Source of the DNA: Comamonadaceae bacterium
GTDB taxonomy: Bacteria > Pseudomonadota > Gammaproteobacteria > Burkholderiales > Burkholderiaceae_C
Reading direction: 5' to 3'
Length of the DNA stretch: 64,000 nucleotides
Assembly: GCA_947455145.1 (NCBI GenBank)
Contig: CANGME010000009.1
Coordinates: 62,001 to 126,000, forward strand
The position numbers were made by a program, and so were the translations under genes. The notes beneath the pieces are model-generated. The model searched no databases. It was given only the letters and a program-made list of their open reading frames with translations, and had not been told where the DNA came from. Shown in pieces: positions 1 through 8,917 of this stretch. Within the stretch, counting starts at the first letter, position 1, and each line of letters starts with the position of its first letter.

Positions 1-1180
1 CACTGTGGCCCTAACCTCATTGACCGCATGCGGCGGCTCTAGCGGAGGTGCTGCCACCAGCACAGCAACGACCAGCACCACCACTGCGACAACCACGACG
101 ACCACGCCCGCTACAGCGGCCACCGTAGCCAGTGCGTTGACGCTCAACCTCACCTCGCTGTCCAACTACGCCGCCCCCACATTGCCCGCGTACTACGACG
201 CTGCCGTCACCGCCCTTGACAACACACCCGCAGGCAACGTGGTGAACAACAAAACCGCCACGCTCGGGCGCGTGCTGTTTTACGACAAAAACCTGAGCTT
301 CAACAACACCGTCTCCTGCGCCTCCTGCCACCAAGCCACGGCGGGCTTTAGCGACCCAGCGCGCTTTAGCACTGGCTTTGCAGGCGGCACTTTCACCACG
401 GCGCACTCCATGCGGCTGGGCAACATCCGCTACTACCGGCCTGGCAGCATGTTTTGGGACAAGCGCACCGCCAGCGTCGAACTCCAGGTCAGCCAGCCGA
501 TTCAAAACGCCATCGAGATGGGCTTTGACGCCACGCATGGCGGCATTGCCGCACTGCTGCCCAAGCTACAGGCCATTGGTTACTACCAAGAGCTTTTCAC
601 CTTCGCCTTTGGCGACGCCAACGTGACCGAGGCACGCATCCAAAACGCCTTGGCCCAGTTTGAGCGCAGCATGGTGTCGGTCAACAGCGCCTGGGACACC
701 GGCTTTGCCAGCGTCTTTAACCCCGCATTGCCCGACCAAGGCCGCAGCCTGCCTGTGCCCGGCCTAACGGCTCAAGAAGACCGGGGCCGCGCCCTCTTCA
801 TGGGTGGCCCAGGTGTGGGCGTGGGTTGCGCAGGCTGCCACGTGCCCCCCACCTTCTCGCTGGGGGCCAATTCCCTCAGCAACGGGCTGGACGCCGGTGA
901 GACCCGCATCTTCAAATCTCCCTCCCTTAAAAGCGTAGCCGTGTCCGGTGCTTTCATGCACGACGGACGTTTCTCCACGCTCGACCAGGTGGTGGAGTTC
1001 TACAACAGTGGCGTACAAGCTGGCCCGGCGCTTGACCCGCGCCTAGTGGCCCCCGGCGGCGCACCGCGTGCTTTGAACTTGACCGTGGCCGACAAAGCGG
1101 CGCTGGTGGCGTTCCTCAAAACCCTGACCGACACCACGCTGGCGACAGATGCCAAGTTTTTGACACCTTTCAAACCTTAG
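1..1180 (+). CDS. Dihaem cytochrome c peroxidase / MauG-family lipoprotein (5' partial)
   Basis: The reading frame is open to the left edge, so the true start is outside the window. What remains begins in a lipoprotein signal (LTAC lipobox, then Gly/Ser) followed by a Thr-rich low-complexity linker, which suggests a periplasmic protein tethered to a membrane. Two haem c sites are present: CASCH near base 317 and CAGCH near base 827. This spacing, together with the FYDKNLS and MHDGRF segments, is typical of the bacterial dihaem peroxidase/MauG family, which reduces peroxide or oxidises partner substrates with electrons from small cytochromes. Whether it is a true peroxidase or a MauG-like enzyme cannot be told from sequence. 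It ends at a TAG stop, 46 bp before the convergent toxin gene. Confidence 0.85.
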   Translation, partial: TVALTSLTACGGSSGGAATSTATTSTTTATTTTTTPATAATVASALTLNLTSLSNYAAPTLPAYYDAAVTALDNTPAGNVVNNKTATLGRVLFYDKNLSFNNTVSCASCHQATAGFSDPARFSTGFAGGTFTTAHSMRLGNIRYYRPGSMFWDKRTASVELQVSQPIQNAIEMGFDATHGGIAALLPKLQAIGYYQELFTFAFGDANVTEARIQNALAQFERSMVSVNSAWDTGFASVFNPALPDQGRSLPVPGLTAQEDRGRALFMGGPGVGVGCAGCHVPPTFSLGANSLSNGLDAGETRIFKSPSLKSVAVSGAFMHDGRFSTLDQVVEFYNSGVQAGPALDPRLVAPGGAPRALNLTVADKAALVAFLKTLTDTTLATDAKFLTPFKP

Positions 1181-1226
1181 GAAAAACATCGCCACACGAC
1201 AGCCATTAGCGCTCCTGCGTAGCACG

Positions 1227-1649
1227 TCAAGCCATCAAGACAAACGGGTTGACTAGGCGCACACCGGCAATCACTTCACCCGTGTTCAGGTCTTCGCTGA
1301 ACAGCACGTTACAGCCTGCGGTTTGGGCGCACGCGATGATGAGCGCATCGTAAAACGCGACGCTTCGGGTTTGGTGCAAGTCGAGCCCGGCGCGAATGAT
1401 GGCCGGTGTGACTTGGACAATTTCAAACTGCTCGTACAGATCAAGCTGCGCCCGAATGTGCGCTGCTGGCAGCTTGAGTTTTTTGATGGCTACATTGCAA
1501 TACTCTTGCAACACTTGGGTTGACAGCACGCCATCACCGGCTTCGTACAGCCTTTTGAGCAGGGCCAACGCGGCTTGCTGTTTGTCAGGAACATCGCTGG
1601 CCTCGGCATAGACGAGCACGTTGGTATTGATAAAGCTGCGGTCGGCCAT
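1227..1649 (-). CDS. PIN-domain toxin, VapC type, with first catalytic Asp replaced
   Basis: A 140-residue PIN-domain protein, the usual VapC length. VapC toxins are Mg2+-dependent ribonucleases that cut tRNA or rRNA. The ATG at 1649 is chosen over longer in-frame starts because it lies 4 bp after the antitoxin stop and gives the standard N-terminus (MADRSFINTNVLVYAEA). The family has an Asp where this protein has Asn (FINTN, normally FIDTN); the codon is AAT. The other acidic positions seem present: Glu in LQEYCN, Asp in FYDAL and Asp in FSEDL. The protein could be a weakened or inactive toxin, or use a rearranged metal site. It is the second gene of the antitoxin-toxin pair. Confidence 0.85.
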   Translation of the reverse strand: MADRSFINTNVLVYAEASDVPDKQQAALALLKRLYEAGDGVLSTQVLQEYCNVAIKKLKLPAAHIRAQLDLYEQFEIVQVTPAIIRAGLDLHQTRSVAFYDALIIACAQTAGCNVLFSEDLNTGEVIAGVRLVNPFVLMA

Positions 1650-1653
1650 CACG

Positions 1654-1878
1654 TCACCGCTCGTTGGCTTCGTCGCGGTTGAATTTCCAGCCGCCGAGTT
1701 GCGCAGGGGACTGCAAGCAACGCGCCTCAAACTGGGCCCATTGTTGGCCCCGGCGCGAGCTGCCCGCCAGTTGCTCCAAATAATCACGCACCGCCTGATT
1801 CAGGCTTTTGCCCATTTTTTGGGCTGCCTCACGGGCACGCTGAGCGACTTGTTCGTCAACAGAGAGGGTGATGTTCAT
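1654..1878 (-). CDS. Antitoxin of VapBC-type pair (ribbon-helix-helix-like)
   Basis: A 74-residue protein starting MNITLSVDEQVAQRAREAA, followed by NQAVRDYLEQLAG. This beta-strand then two-helix pattern resembles ribbon-helix-helix antitoxins, which bind DNA as dimers and wrap a C-terminal tail around the toxin. A TTG four codons upstream (1890) is possible, but the ATG at 1878 fits the domain start. It lies directly before the PIN toxin with a 4-bp gap, so the two are probably co-translated. A palindrome 25-39 bp upstream is a likely autoregulatory operator. Confidence 0.8.
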   Translation of the reverse strand: MNITLSVDEQVAQRAREAAQKMGKSLNQAVRDYLEQLAGSSRRGQQWAQFEARCLQSPAQLGGWKFNRDEANER

Positions 1879-1902
1879 TGCGGGCTCCAACTAGCAAAGT
1901 TT

Positions 1903-1917
1903 GCACATATTATGTGC
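1903..1917. promoter_or_regulatory. Palindromic operator candidate upstream of the toxin-antitoxin pair
   Basis: The perfect odd palindrome GCACATATTATGTGC lies 25-39 bp before the antitoxin ATG. Read on the minus strand it contains a TAATAT-like -10 box, so antitoxin binding here would block the promoter. The role is inferred from position and symmetry. Confidence 0.55.
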
Positions 1918-2115
1918 GCACTTATCCATTGCGTCAAATGAACTTTGTCACCTTTTTCCCCCTAGACCCCAGTGGATGTGCTCATCAGCACACCCCGGGC
2001 AACCCCCCCCATTTAGGGCATGCGCAAGACCACCATTGCCCTACTGGCCGCGACGCTTTTGGCCAGCGGTTGCAGCAAGTACACTATTTCCACAAAAAAC
2101 GAGGAGGGGAGCGAC

Positions 2116-3300
2116 TTGGAACAGCCATCAAAAGCAACCGCATCGGGGCGCGATGCGCATCATCTATCGGCACTGGTGCACAAAATTTATGACGCCAGTG
2201 TTCACCCCGAGCGATGGAGTGAGGTGGTAGCCGCCATTGCCGCATCATTCGACTCAACCAAAGGTTTGCTGTTCACGCCTTTTCTGGCGCCCCAGCACGG
2301 CGGATTGGTCTTCCCGGCCGGCATTGCTGAATCTGCCTTACAAACCTGGGGAAGCAGCTACATTGACAAAGACATCTGGGCGCAGGGCTTGCAGGCCAAG
2401 AGGCTGTTGTGCACAGGGGCGACACTCCTTGACCACGACATTGTGCCGCGCGAGGAATTTCTGGCCACTCCTTTTTATCGAGAATTTCTCAGCACCCTGG
2501 GCATCGGGCGCGTTTGTGTCGGCGTCGTTTTTGAAGGAGCACCCGGCTTGCCCACCACGGTGCTGTCCATTTTTCGGGATGCCCTCGATGCTGCGTTTGA
2601 TTCGACCGATGCGGAGTGGTTGAAGCTGCTGACCGCACATGTTTCTCGCGGCTTGGGCTTGATGCAGCGGCTGGACACGCTCAGACTGCAAAAAACGTCA
2701 CTGCTCACCTCGTTTGATCGCCTGAGTTTTGGCGTGGCCTTGCTCAATGACAACATGGAGGTGCTGCATCTGAACCAGGCCGCCAAGTCAGTCATGAGTC
2801 GCCGTGACGGACTCGTTATCAACGAGCACCGGCGGCTGGAGAGTCAGCCCAACGGCCCACGCCCCCACAGCCTGTCGCACTGGCTGGAGCGGGTCAAAAA
2901 CACGCCCATGGCAGCGCAGGGGCATTTCCTCGAAGGGTGTCGCATCATGCGCAGCGGGGGGCGGCAGTTATACTCGCTTCAATGTGCCGAAGTGTTGCCC
3001 TCCAGCGCGTGGGCAACCCACAACGAAACGATCCGGTTCATCGTTTTCATCATTGACCCCGCCGCCCTGCAATTGCCCAGTGTGGATCGACTGACCACTT
3101 TGTTCGAATTGACAGAAGCGCAGGCAAAAGTTGCATTGGAGTTTTCGATCGGCGGGACTTATAAAGAAGTCGCGCGTCGTTTGCTGATTTCCGGGGAAAC
3201 GGTGCGCTCACACCTCAAAGCGATCTACCCCAAAACCCGCGTCAACCGGCTCGCAGATTTGGTCCGCTTGGTGCTGTCAATGGCGCACAACACGGTCTAA
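2116..3300 (+). CDS. LuxR-family helix-turn-helix transcriptional regulator
   Basis: The C-terminal ~65 residues form a LuxR-type DNA-binding domain (LTEAQAKVALEFSIGGTYKE then SGETVRSHLKAIYPKTRVNR). The ~300-residue N-terminal part has no recognised sensor fold but matches the layout of proteobacterial regulators that begin with an HxLxxxIYDASxxPxRW segment. The TTG at 2116 is preferred because a very strong ribosome site, GAGGAGGGG, sits 6 bp upstream. The frame also extends to an ATG at 2020 that would add a lipoprotein-like signal (LLASGC), which makes no sense for a cytoplasmic DNA-binding protein and has no ribosome site. The target genes are unknown; the neighbours give no clear partner. 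The final helix-turn-helix is complete. Confidence 0.8.
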   Translation: MEQPSKATASGRDAHHLSALVHKIYDASVHPERWSEVVAAIAASFDSTKGLLFTPFLAPQHGGLVFPAGIAESALQTWGSSYIDKDIWAQGLQAKRLLCTGATLLDHDIVPREEFLATPFYREFLSTLGIGRVCVGVVFEGAPGLPTTVLSIFRDALDAAFDSTDAEWLKLLTAHVSRGLGLMQRLDTLRLQKTSLLTSFDRLSFGVALLNDNMEVLHLNQAAKSVMSRRDGLVINEHRRLESQPNGPRPHSLSHWLERVKNTPMAAQGHFLEGCRIMRSGGRQLYSLQCAEVLPSSAWATHNETIRFIVFIIDPAALQLPSVDRLTTLFELTEAQAKVALEFSIGGTYKEVARRLLISGETVRSHLKAIYPKTRVNRLADLVRLVLSMAHNTV

Positions 3301-3343
3301 GGGCTGGTTTAAACGGGTCTTCGGCGCATGGGACAATCCCCCC

Positions 3344-5440
3344 ATGTTTTTATTGTTTGAAGATGCCGGTAAATTCCTGGCCGGACGGGTGTTGTCCGAA
3401 GCCGATAGCTCTGCCCAGGTGGAGCTTGACAGTGGCAAGCGCGTCAAGGTCAAGGCTGCCAACACCCTGTTGAAGTTTGACAAACCTGCGCCCTCTGTGC
3501 TGCTGGCTGCGGCCCAGGCCTTGAGCCAGACCATCGAGCTGGAGCTGGCCTGGGAGTTCGCCCCGGAGGACGAGTTCAGCTTTGCCGAGCTGGCCGGGGT
3601 GTATTTCAACGACCCACCCACGCTGGAACAGCAAACCGCCGCGCTCTTGCGCCTGTTTGAGGCGCCGCACTATTTCCGCCGCGCGGGCAAGGGGCGTTTT
3701 CGCAAGGCCCCGGCCGAGATCATTGCGCAGGCGCTGGCTGCGATTGAAAAAAAGCGGGTGATCCAGCAGCAGATCGAGGACTGGGCCGCTGCGCTTGGGG
3801 CAGGCCAATGCCCAGAGCCAATCCGCGAGCAGCTCTACAAAATCCTGTTCAAACCCGACAAGAACGCACCCGAGTACAAGGCCGTGGTCGAGGCCTCTCG
3901 CGCCACCCACACCGCGCCGCTGGACTTGCTGCAAAACGTGGGTGCGATTGACTCGCCGTACCAGTTCCACTGGCGGCGGTTTTTGTTTGAGAACTTCCCC
4001 AAGGGCACGGCCTTCCCCGCGCTGGCTGCCCCGCTGATTCAAGACGAGTTGCCGCTATCAACCGCGCAAGCCTTCTCGATTGACGACTCCAGCACCACCG
4101 AGATTGACGACGCACTCTCGGTGCAGGGCCTGGGCAGCGGCACGGTGACGCTGGGCATCCACATCGCAGCACCTGCCCTGGCCGTGCAGCCCGGTGACCC
4201 GATTGACCAGCTCGGGCGCGCGCGCCTGTCCACGGTGTACATGCCGGGCTACAAGATCACCATGCTGCCCGACGCCGTGGTGCAAAACTACACCCTGATG
4301 GAGGGGCGCGACTGCCCCGCCGTCTCGCTCTATGTCACGCTGGACGAGGCCACACTGGAAATCAAAGCGACCGAAACCAAGCTGGAGCGCGTGCCCATTG
4401 CCCACAACCTGCGGCATGACCAGCTAGACACCGTCGTCACCGCTGAATGGCTGGACAACCCGGCGTTTGAACACGCAGACGATGTGTCTGCGCTCGCACC
4501 CGAATTGCGCCCTCAGCTCTCGTTTTTATTCCGTTTGGCACGCAAGCTAAAAGCCGGGCGCGAAGTAGTACGTGGCAAACCCGAGCTTTTTAACCGGCCC
4601 GACTACAACTTCAAACTCGTCGGCACGGATGGTAAAGAACCTGTCGGTAACGAGACCGTGCAGATCAGCACCCGCCAACGTGGCGCACCGCTGGACTTGA
4701 TGGTGGCCGAGGCCATGATTCTGGCCAACAGCACCTGGGGCCAGTGGCTGGCCGCTCACGGTGTGCCGGGCATTTACCGCAGCCAAGCTTCGCTGTTGCC
4801 GGGCGTCAAGGTGCGCATGGGCACCAAGGCGCTGCCGCACGCCGGCATTGGCGTGCCCAGCTACGCCTGGAGCACCTCGCCGCTGCGCCGCTACACCGAT
4901 CTGGTCAACCAGTGGCAAATCATTGCCTGCGCGCGCCACGGCAAAACCGCCGCGCTGGTGGCCCCCTTCAAGCCCAAGGACGCCGATTTGTTCTCCATCA
5001 TCTCGGGTTTTGACGCAGCCTACAGCGCCTACAACGGTTTCCAAGGGGCGATTGAGCGCTTTTGGACGCTCAAGTACGTGCAACAACAAGGCATTACCGA
5101 GCTGGTGGCCACCCTGTTCAAAGAGAACATGGTGCGTGCCGACGACATCCCCCTGGTGCTGCCGGTGCTAGGTGCCAAAGACCTGCCACGCGGGGCCAAG
5201 GTGCGCATCAAACTGGGTGAGATTGACGAAGTTTCTCTCGACGTGATGGGCACGGTGATCGAGCGTCTGGACACCCCGACTTCGGCGGACGATCAAACCG
5301 CTGAAGACGCGGGTGAACAAGGCGACGAGGACGATGATGAAGTGGCCGCTGGCCCGATCAGCATCAACATGTCGGTAACCGATGAAGACACTTCGCCCAA
5401 CCCCACCACAGCACCCCAGGGCGATAATCTCTCACCGTGA
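3344..5440 (+). CDS. Exoribonuclease, RNase II/RNB family
   Basis: A 698-residue RNB-domain protein expected to degrade single-stranded RNA 3' to 5' in the cytoplasm. The catalytic Mg2+ cluster is visible as IDDSSTTEIDDA (near residues 246-257), where the second of the four acidic positions of E. coli RNase II is Glu instead of Asp. The conserved SPLRRYTDLVNQW segment follows near residues 507-519. After this comes a short S1-like region and a very acidic tail (SADDQTAEDAGEQGDEDDDE). It is divergent from both classical Rnb and RNase R, so no gene name is given. It overlaps the next gene by 4 bp (GTGA), which implies translational coupling. The ATG at 3344 follows a weak ribosome site. Confidence 0.85.
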   Translation: MFLLFEDAGKFLAGRVLSEADSSAQVELDSGKRVKVKAANTLLKFDKPAPSVLLAAAQALSQTIELELAWEFAPEDEFSFAELAGVYFNDPPTLEQQTAALLRLFEAPHYFRRAGKGRFRKAPAEIIAQALAAIEKKRVIQQQIEDWAAALGAGQCPEPIREQLYKILFKPDKNAPEYKAVVEASRATHTAPLDLLQNVGAIDSPYQFHWRRFLFENFPKGTAFPALAAPLIQDELPLSTAQAFSIDDSSTTEIDDALSVQGLGSGTVTLGIHIAAPALAVQPGDPIDQLGRARLSTVYMPGYKITMLPDAVVQNYTLMEGRDCPAVSLYVTLDEATLEIKATETKLERVPIAHNLRHDQLDTVVTAEWLDNPAFEHADDVSALAPELRPQLSFLFRLARKLKAGREVVRGKPELFNRPDYNFKLVGTDGKEPVGNETVQISTRQRGAPLDLMVAEAMILANSTWGQWLAAHGVPGIYRSQASLLPGVKVRMGTKALPHAGIGVPSYAWSTSPLRRYTDLVNQWQIIACARHGKTAALVAPFKPKDADLFSIISGFDAAYSAYNGFQGAIERFWTLKYVQQQGITELVATLFKENMVRADDIPLVLPVLGAKDLPRGAKVRIKLGEIDEVSLDVMGTVIERLDTPTSADDQTAEDAGEQGDEDDDEVAAGPISINMSVTDEDTSPNPTTAPQGDNLSP

Positions 5441-6306
5441 ACTTGCGCAAACTCAGCACACTGCAAATCGCCCTCGGCGTGTCCATCGCCGTGCATGCCG
5501 CTTTGCTCACGGTGCGAGTGGTTGCTCCAGCGACATTCAACCGTATATTTGAAGAAGCTCCACTAGATGTCATTCTGGTCAACGCACGCACCAATGAGCG
5601 TCCAGACAAGGCCACCGCCATTGCTCAAGCATCGCTAGCTGGCGGCGGAGATGCTGATCAGGGCCGTGCCACCAGCCCGCTGCCATCATCACTGCTCAAC
5701 GATAGCGGCGACGCAATGGAGGATGAGTCTCAGAAAAAACTGATCCGCTTGCAAAAACAGCAAACCTTGCTGCTGGCTCAAGTCAGAAAACAACTTGCGG
5801 CCATGCCGGTACCAGACCCAGATCAGCCCAGTGATTCGCCTGGAAAGCAAGCGCAAGAAGAAAAGCGTCGCCAATTCCTAAAAGCCCTGGCTGAGATCGA
5901 ACGCAGCATTAATAAACAAAATGCACGACCCAAAAAACGCTACGTCAGCCCCGCAACGCGCGAAGCTGTTTACGCCGTTTACTACGACCGCTTGCGCCGC
6001 CGCATCGAAGCTAAGGGCACGGATAACTTCCCAGAATCCAAAGGCAAAAAACTCTACGGCGAACTCACCATGGTGCTCACCGTCAACTTTGACGGTCGCA
6101 TCGTCAGCTCTGAAATCGTCATTGCATCGGGTGACCGCACACTGGACCGCCGGGCCGAAACCATCGCCCGCAGCGCCGCGCCTTTTGGCAAATTTACCCC
6201 CGAGATGCGGCATGAAGCCGACCAGATTGTGGTCGTCTCGCGCTTTCGCTTCACGCGCGATGAAACCTTAGAAGCGCAGGTAGGCGCTAAACAGCCCTCA
6301 CGCTGA
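5437..6306 (+). CDS. TonB-like energy transducer
   Basis: A 289-residue protein with one N-terminal membrane segment (about residues 9-27), a Gln/Lys/Arg-rich central region with coiled-coil character, and a C-terminal TonB-type domain (FDGRIVSSEIVIASGDRTLD, then FRF near the end). TonB proteins pass proton-motive force from ExbBD to outer-membrane receptors, but no exbB, exbD or receptor is nearby and the proline-rich linker of classical TonB is weak. It may instead serve an envelope role linked to its neighbours. It starts at GTG inside the stop of the exonuclease gene (4-bp overlap) and precedes mtgA by 8 bp, so the genes form one operon. Confidence 0.75.
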   Translation: MNLRKLSTLQIALGVSIAVHAALLTVRVVAPATFNRIFEEAPLDVILVNARTNERPDKATAIAQASLAGGGDADQGRATSPLPSSLLNDSGDAMEDESQKKLIRLQKQQTLLLAQVRKQLAAMPVPDPDQPSDSPGKQAQEEKRRQFLKALAEIERSINKQNARPKKRYVSPATREAVYAVYYDRLRRRIEAKGTDNFPESKGKKLYGELTMVLTVNFDGRIVSSEIVIASGDRTLDRRAETIARSAAPFGKFTPEMRHEADQIVVVSRFRFTRDETLEAQVGAKQPSR

Positions 6307-6314
6307 TCCTGGTC

Positions 6315-7058
6315 ATGCGCAACCTGTTTCGCGGTCTCTTGCGGTGGCTAATTTTGGTGGCGATGGCTGCGCTGTTGTTGCAACTGTTTTTTGTGGCCCG
6401 CATCGCGCTGATGGCCACTGTCAACCCGCAGTCCACTGCTTTTGAGCGGTCCGAAGCTTGGCGCATCCTGAGCACCAAGGGCAGCTTGCCCTGGCGCCAA
6501 CAATGGGTGGAGTACGAGCAGATTTCAGACCACCTCAAGCGCGCTGTCATCGCCTCGGAAGACGACGGCTTTAGCAACCACGATGGTGTGGACTGGGACG
6601 CGCTGGAGAAGGCCTGGCAAAAGAACGCCAAGGCCGAAGCCCTGGTCGCCAAAAAAGCCGCCGCCGGTGTCAAAGTTATTAAGCCCGCCAAAGTGGTGGG
6701 CGGCTCCACCATCACGCAACAACTGGCCAAAAACCTACTGCTCTCAGGTGAGCGTTCCCTGCCACGCAAAGGGCAAGAGCTGGTGCTCACCTACTTACTG
6801 GAAACCTTGCTCGACAAGGAGCGTATTTTGACGCTCTACCTCAATCATGTGGAGTGGGGCGAAGGCGTGTTTGGAGCCGAAGCAGCGGCGCAACATTACT
6901 TCCGCAAACCGGCAGCCAAGCTCTCACCGCTGGAAGCAGCGCGCTTGGCCGTCATGTTGCCGCGTCCCAAGTATTTTGAGAAACTGCCCAACTCGACCTA
7001 CCTGGCCGAGCGCTCTGCTGTCATTGCCACGCGCTTGTGGCGTGCTGAACTGCCATGA
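6315..7058 (+). CDS. mtgA: Monofunctional biosynthetic peptidoglycan transglycosylase
   Basis: A 247-residue GT51 enzyme that polymerises lipid II into glycan strands at the periplasmic face. One N-terminal transmembrane helix (about residues 10-32) is followed by the family motifs: the catalytic-Glu region ([17 protein letters not shown]), [16 protein letters not shown], the [15 protein letters not shown] region and [11 protein letters not shown]. There is no transpeptidase domain, and the length is normal for MtgA. It overlaps ruvC by 4 bp (ATGA). Its neighbours are not cell-wall genes; the dcw cluster begins only 3 kb further on and on the other strand. Confidence 0.95.
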   Translation: MRNLFRGLLRWLILVAMAALLLQLFFVARIALMATVNPQSTAFERSEAWRILSTKGSLPWRQQWVEYEQISDHLKRAVIASEDDGFSNHDGVDWDALEKAWQKNAKAEALVAKKAAAGVKVIKPAKVVGGSTITQQLAKNLLLSGERSLPRKGQELVLTYLLETLLDKERILTLYLNHVEWGEGVFGAEAAAQHYFRKPAAKLSPLEAARLAVMLPRPKYFEKLPNSTYLAERSAVIATRLWRAELP

Positions 7059-7621
7059 GCACACCCGCACACTTACGTATCGTGGGCATTGACCCCGGCC
7101 TGCGCACCACCGGCTTTGGTGTCATTGACGTCGCAGGCTCGGCCCTGAGCTACGTCGCCAGCGGCACCATCAGCACCCTGCACCTAGACAAAGGCGAGCT
7201 GCCCGCGCGACTGAAAGTGCTGTACCAAGGCGTAAGCGAAGTAGTGCAGCGCTACCAGCCCGATGTGGCCTCGGTCGAGATCGTCTTCGTCAACGTCAAC
7301 CCCCAATCCACCCTGCTGCTAGGTCAAGCGCGCGGGGCCTGCGTGAGCGCGCTGGTGATGCAAGACCTGCTAGTGTCAGAGTACACAGCCCTGCAAATGA
7401 AGCAAGCCGTGGTCGGCCATGGCCGGGCGCAAAAAAGTCAGGTGCAAGAGATGGTCAAACGCCTACTCAAACTCCCCGCCCTACCCGGCCCAGACGCCGC
7501 CGACGCCTTGGGCCTAGCCATCACCCACGCCCACGCGGGCCCGGCCATGGCACGCCTGGCTGAGAGCACCGTTCTCACCCGCAAAGTCAGCGGAATGTAT
7601 CGGGCGGGACGAAGTCGGTGA
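7055..7621 (+). CDS. ruvC: Holliday junction resolvase RuvC
   Basis: A 188-residue RNase H-fold endonuclease that cuts four-way junctions during recombination repair. The four acidic positions are recognisable: Asp in [14 protein letters not shown], Glu in VEIVFV, and the C-terminal [15 protein letters not shown] pair. The ATG overlaps the mtgA stop. ruvA and ruvB, often adjacent to ruvC, are not in this window. The last ~15 residues after the catalytic helix are basic and of normal length. Confidence 0.95.
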   Translation: MSTPAHLRIVGIDPGLRTTGFGVIDVAGSALSYVASGTISTLHLDKGELPARLKVLYQGVSEVVQRYQPDVASVEIVFVNVNPQSTLLLGQARGACVSALVMQDLLVSEYTALQMKQAVVGHGRAQKSQVQEMVKRLLKLPALPGPDAADALGLAITHAHAGPAMARLAESTVLTRKVSGMYRAGRSR

Positions 7622-7668
7622 CAGTGAACGCTGAAATAGTAAAACCCCAAGAACAATAAAGGCAAGAG

Positions 7669-8916
7669 ATGTTTGAAATTTCAGTTATCTGCTTAACCAT
7701 TACTGCCCTGCTTGCCTATGTCAATCATCGCTGGGTCGGGCTGCCCAGCACCATAGGCGTGATGGTCATTGCGATGCTCCTTTCATTGATGATCGTTGCA
7801 GCGCATCAACTCGGTTTTAACTCCTTTTCTCAACCGGCTTTAGTCTTTCTTCGCGGCATTGACTTTTCAGCCGTGCTGATGGAGGGCATGTTGTCCCTGC
7901 TTTTGTTTGCGGGAGCTCTCCATGTCGATTTAAGTCATTTGCGTAATTACAAATGGCCGGTGCTCGGTTTAGCAGTACTGGGCACATTGGCATCAACCGT
8001 CATCGTCGGATTGGGGGCTTATGTGCTGCTTGATTGGATGGCTGTACCCATGTCTTTCTGGTACTGCATGGTATTTGGCGCACTTATTTCACCCACTGAC
8101 CCCATTGCTGTTATGGGGGTTTTGCGCCAAAACGAAGCGCCAGACAGTTTGGGCGTGGTGATTTCAGGCGAGTCACTGTTCAATGACGGTGTCGGCGTGG
8201 TTTTGTTTACCCTGCTGCTTGGCATTGCAGTCAAAGGCAATGCACCTGATCTATTGTCAATTTCCACACTGGTCATACATGAGGTCGGTGGAGGCTTGCT
8301 CTTAGGACTAACACTCGGCTTAGTCTTGTACTACATGCTTCAAAGCATCGACAATTACAGCGTGGAACTCATGCTCACCATCGCAGGCGTATTAGGTGGC
8401 TACCTACTTGCAACCAAATTGCATGTGTCCGGGCCATTGGCAATGGTCGTCACAGGACTGTTGATTGGCAACCACGCAAGAGAAACTGCCATGTCTGACA
8501 TCACAAGACATCATTTGGATTTATTTTGGAAATTGATCGATGAAATTCTTAATGCCGTTTTGTTTGTGCTTTTAGGTCTGGAGATAGTGCTGCTGACTTT
8601 ATCTTGGAAATTATTTGGTGTTAGTTTGCTCGTCATACTTTTGACGCTAATAGCCCGATGGCTCACTGTAGGATTGCCCGTAAATTTCGCTGAAAAGACT
8701 TTGAATTTGCCACAAGGCGCATGGAAGGTTTTGACCTGGGGCGGCTTGCGTGGCGGCATATCCGTTGCACTCGCTTTGTCGCTTCCCACAAGCGAATCCC
8801 GTGATTTGATTTTGGCAATGACCTACGGCGTCGTTATTTTCTCGATGCTCGGTCAAGGGCTGACTATTGGCCGTGTGATTGAAAACTGTGTTTCACTGAA
8901 TCAAAAGAAAGTTTGA
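7669..8916 (+). CDS. Na+/H+ antiporter, CPA1 family
   Basis: A 415-residue polytopic membrane protein with about 12 hydrophobic segments. The ion-binding motifs of CPA1 exchangers are visible as GALISPTDPIAVMGVL and SGESLFNDGVGVVLF, followed by the conserved WGGLRGGISVALAL. It would exchange cytoplasmic Na+ (or K+) for H+ across the inner membrane for pH and salt balance. A GGCAAGAG ribosome site precedes the ATG. It is followed after one base by the DUF389 gene, so the two are probably cotranscribed. Codon use is more AT-rich than in ruvC or the dcw genes, which suggests later acquisition. Confidence 0.9.
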   Translation: MFEISVICLTITALLAYVNHRWVGLPSTIGVMVIAMLLSLMIVAAHQLGFNSFSQPALVFLRGIDFSAVLMEGMLSLLLFAGALHVDLSHLRNYKWPVLGLAVLGTLASTVIVGLGAYVLLDWMAVPMSFWYCMVFGALISPTDPIAVMGVLRQNEAPDSLGVVISGESLFNDGVGVVLFTLLLGIAVKGNAPDLLSISTLVIHEVGGGLLLGLTLGLVLYYMLQSIDNYSVELMLTIAGVLGGYLLATKLHVSGPLAMVVTGLLIGNHARETAMSDITRHHLDLFWKLIDEILNAVLFVLLGLEIVLLTLSWKLFGVSLLVILLTLIARWLTVGLPVNFAEKTLNLPQGAWKVLTWGGLRGGISVALALSLPTSESRDLILAMTYGVVIFSMLGQGLTIGRVIENCVSLNQKKV

Positions 8917-8917
8917 A

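Noticed and set aside
2020-2115. Lipoprotein signal as part of the LuxR regulator
   Set aside because: No ribosome site at the ATG, and a strong one at the TTG downstream; a secreted DNA-binding protein is not plausible.
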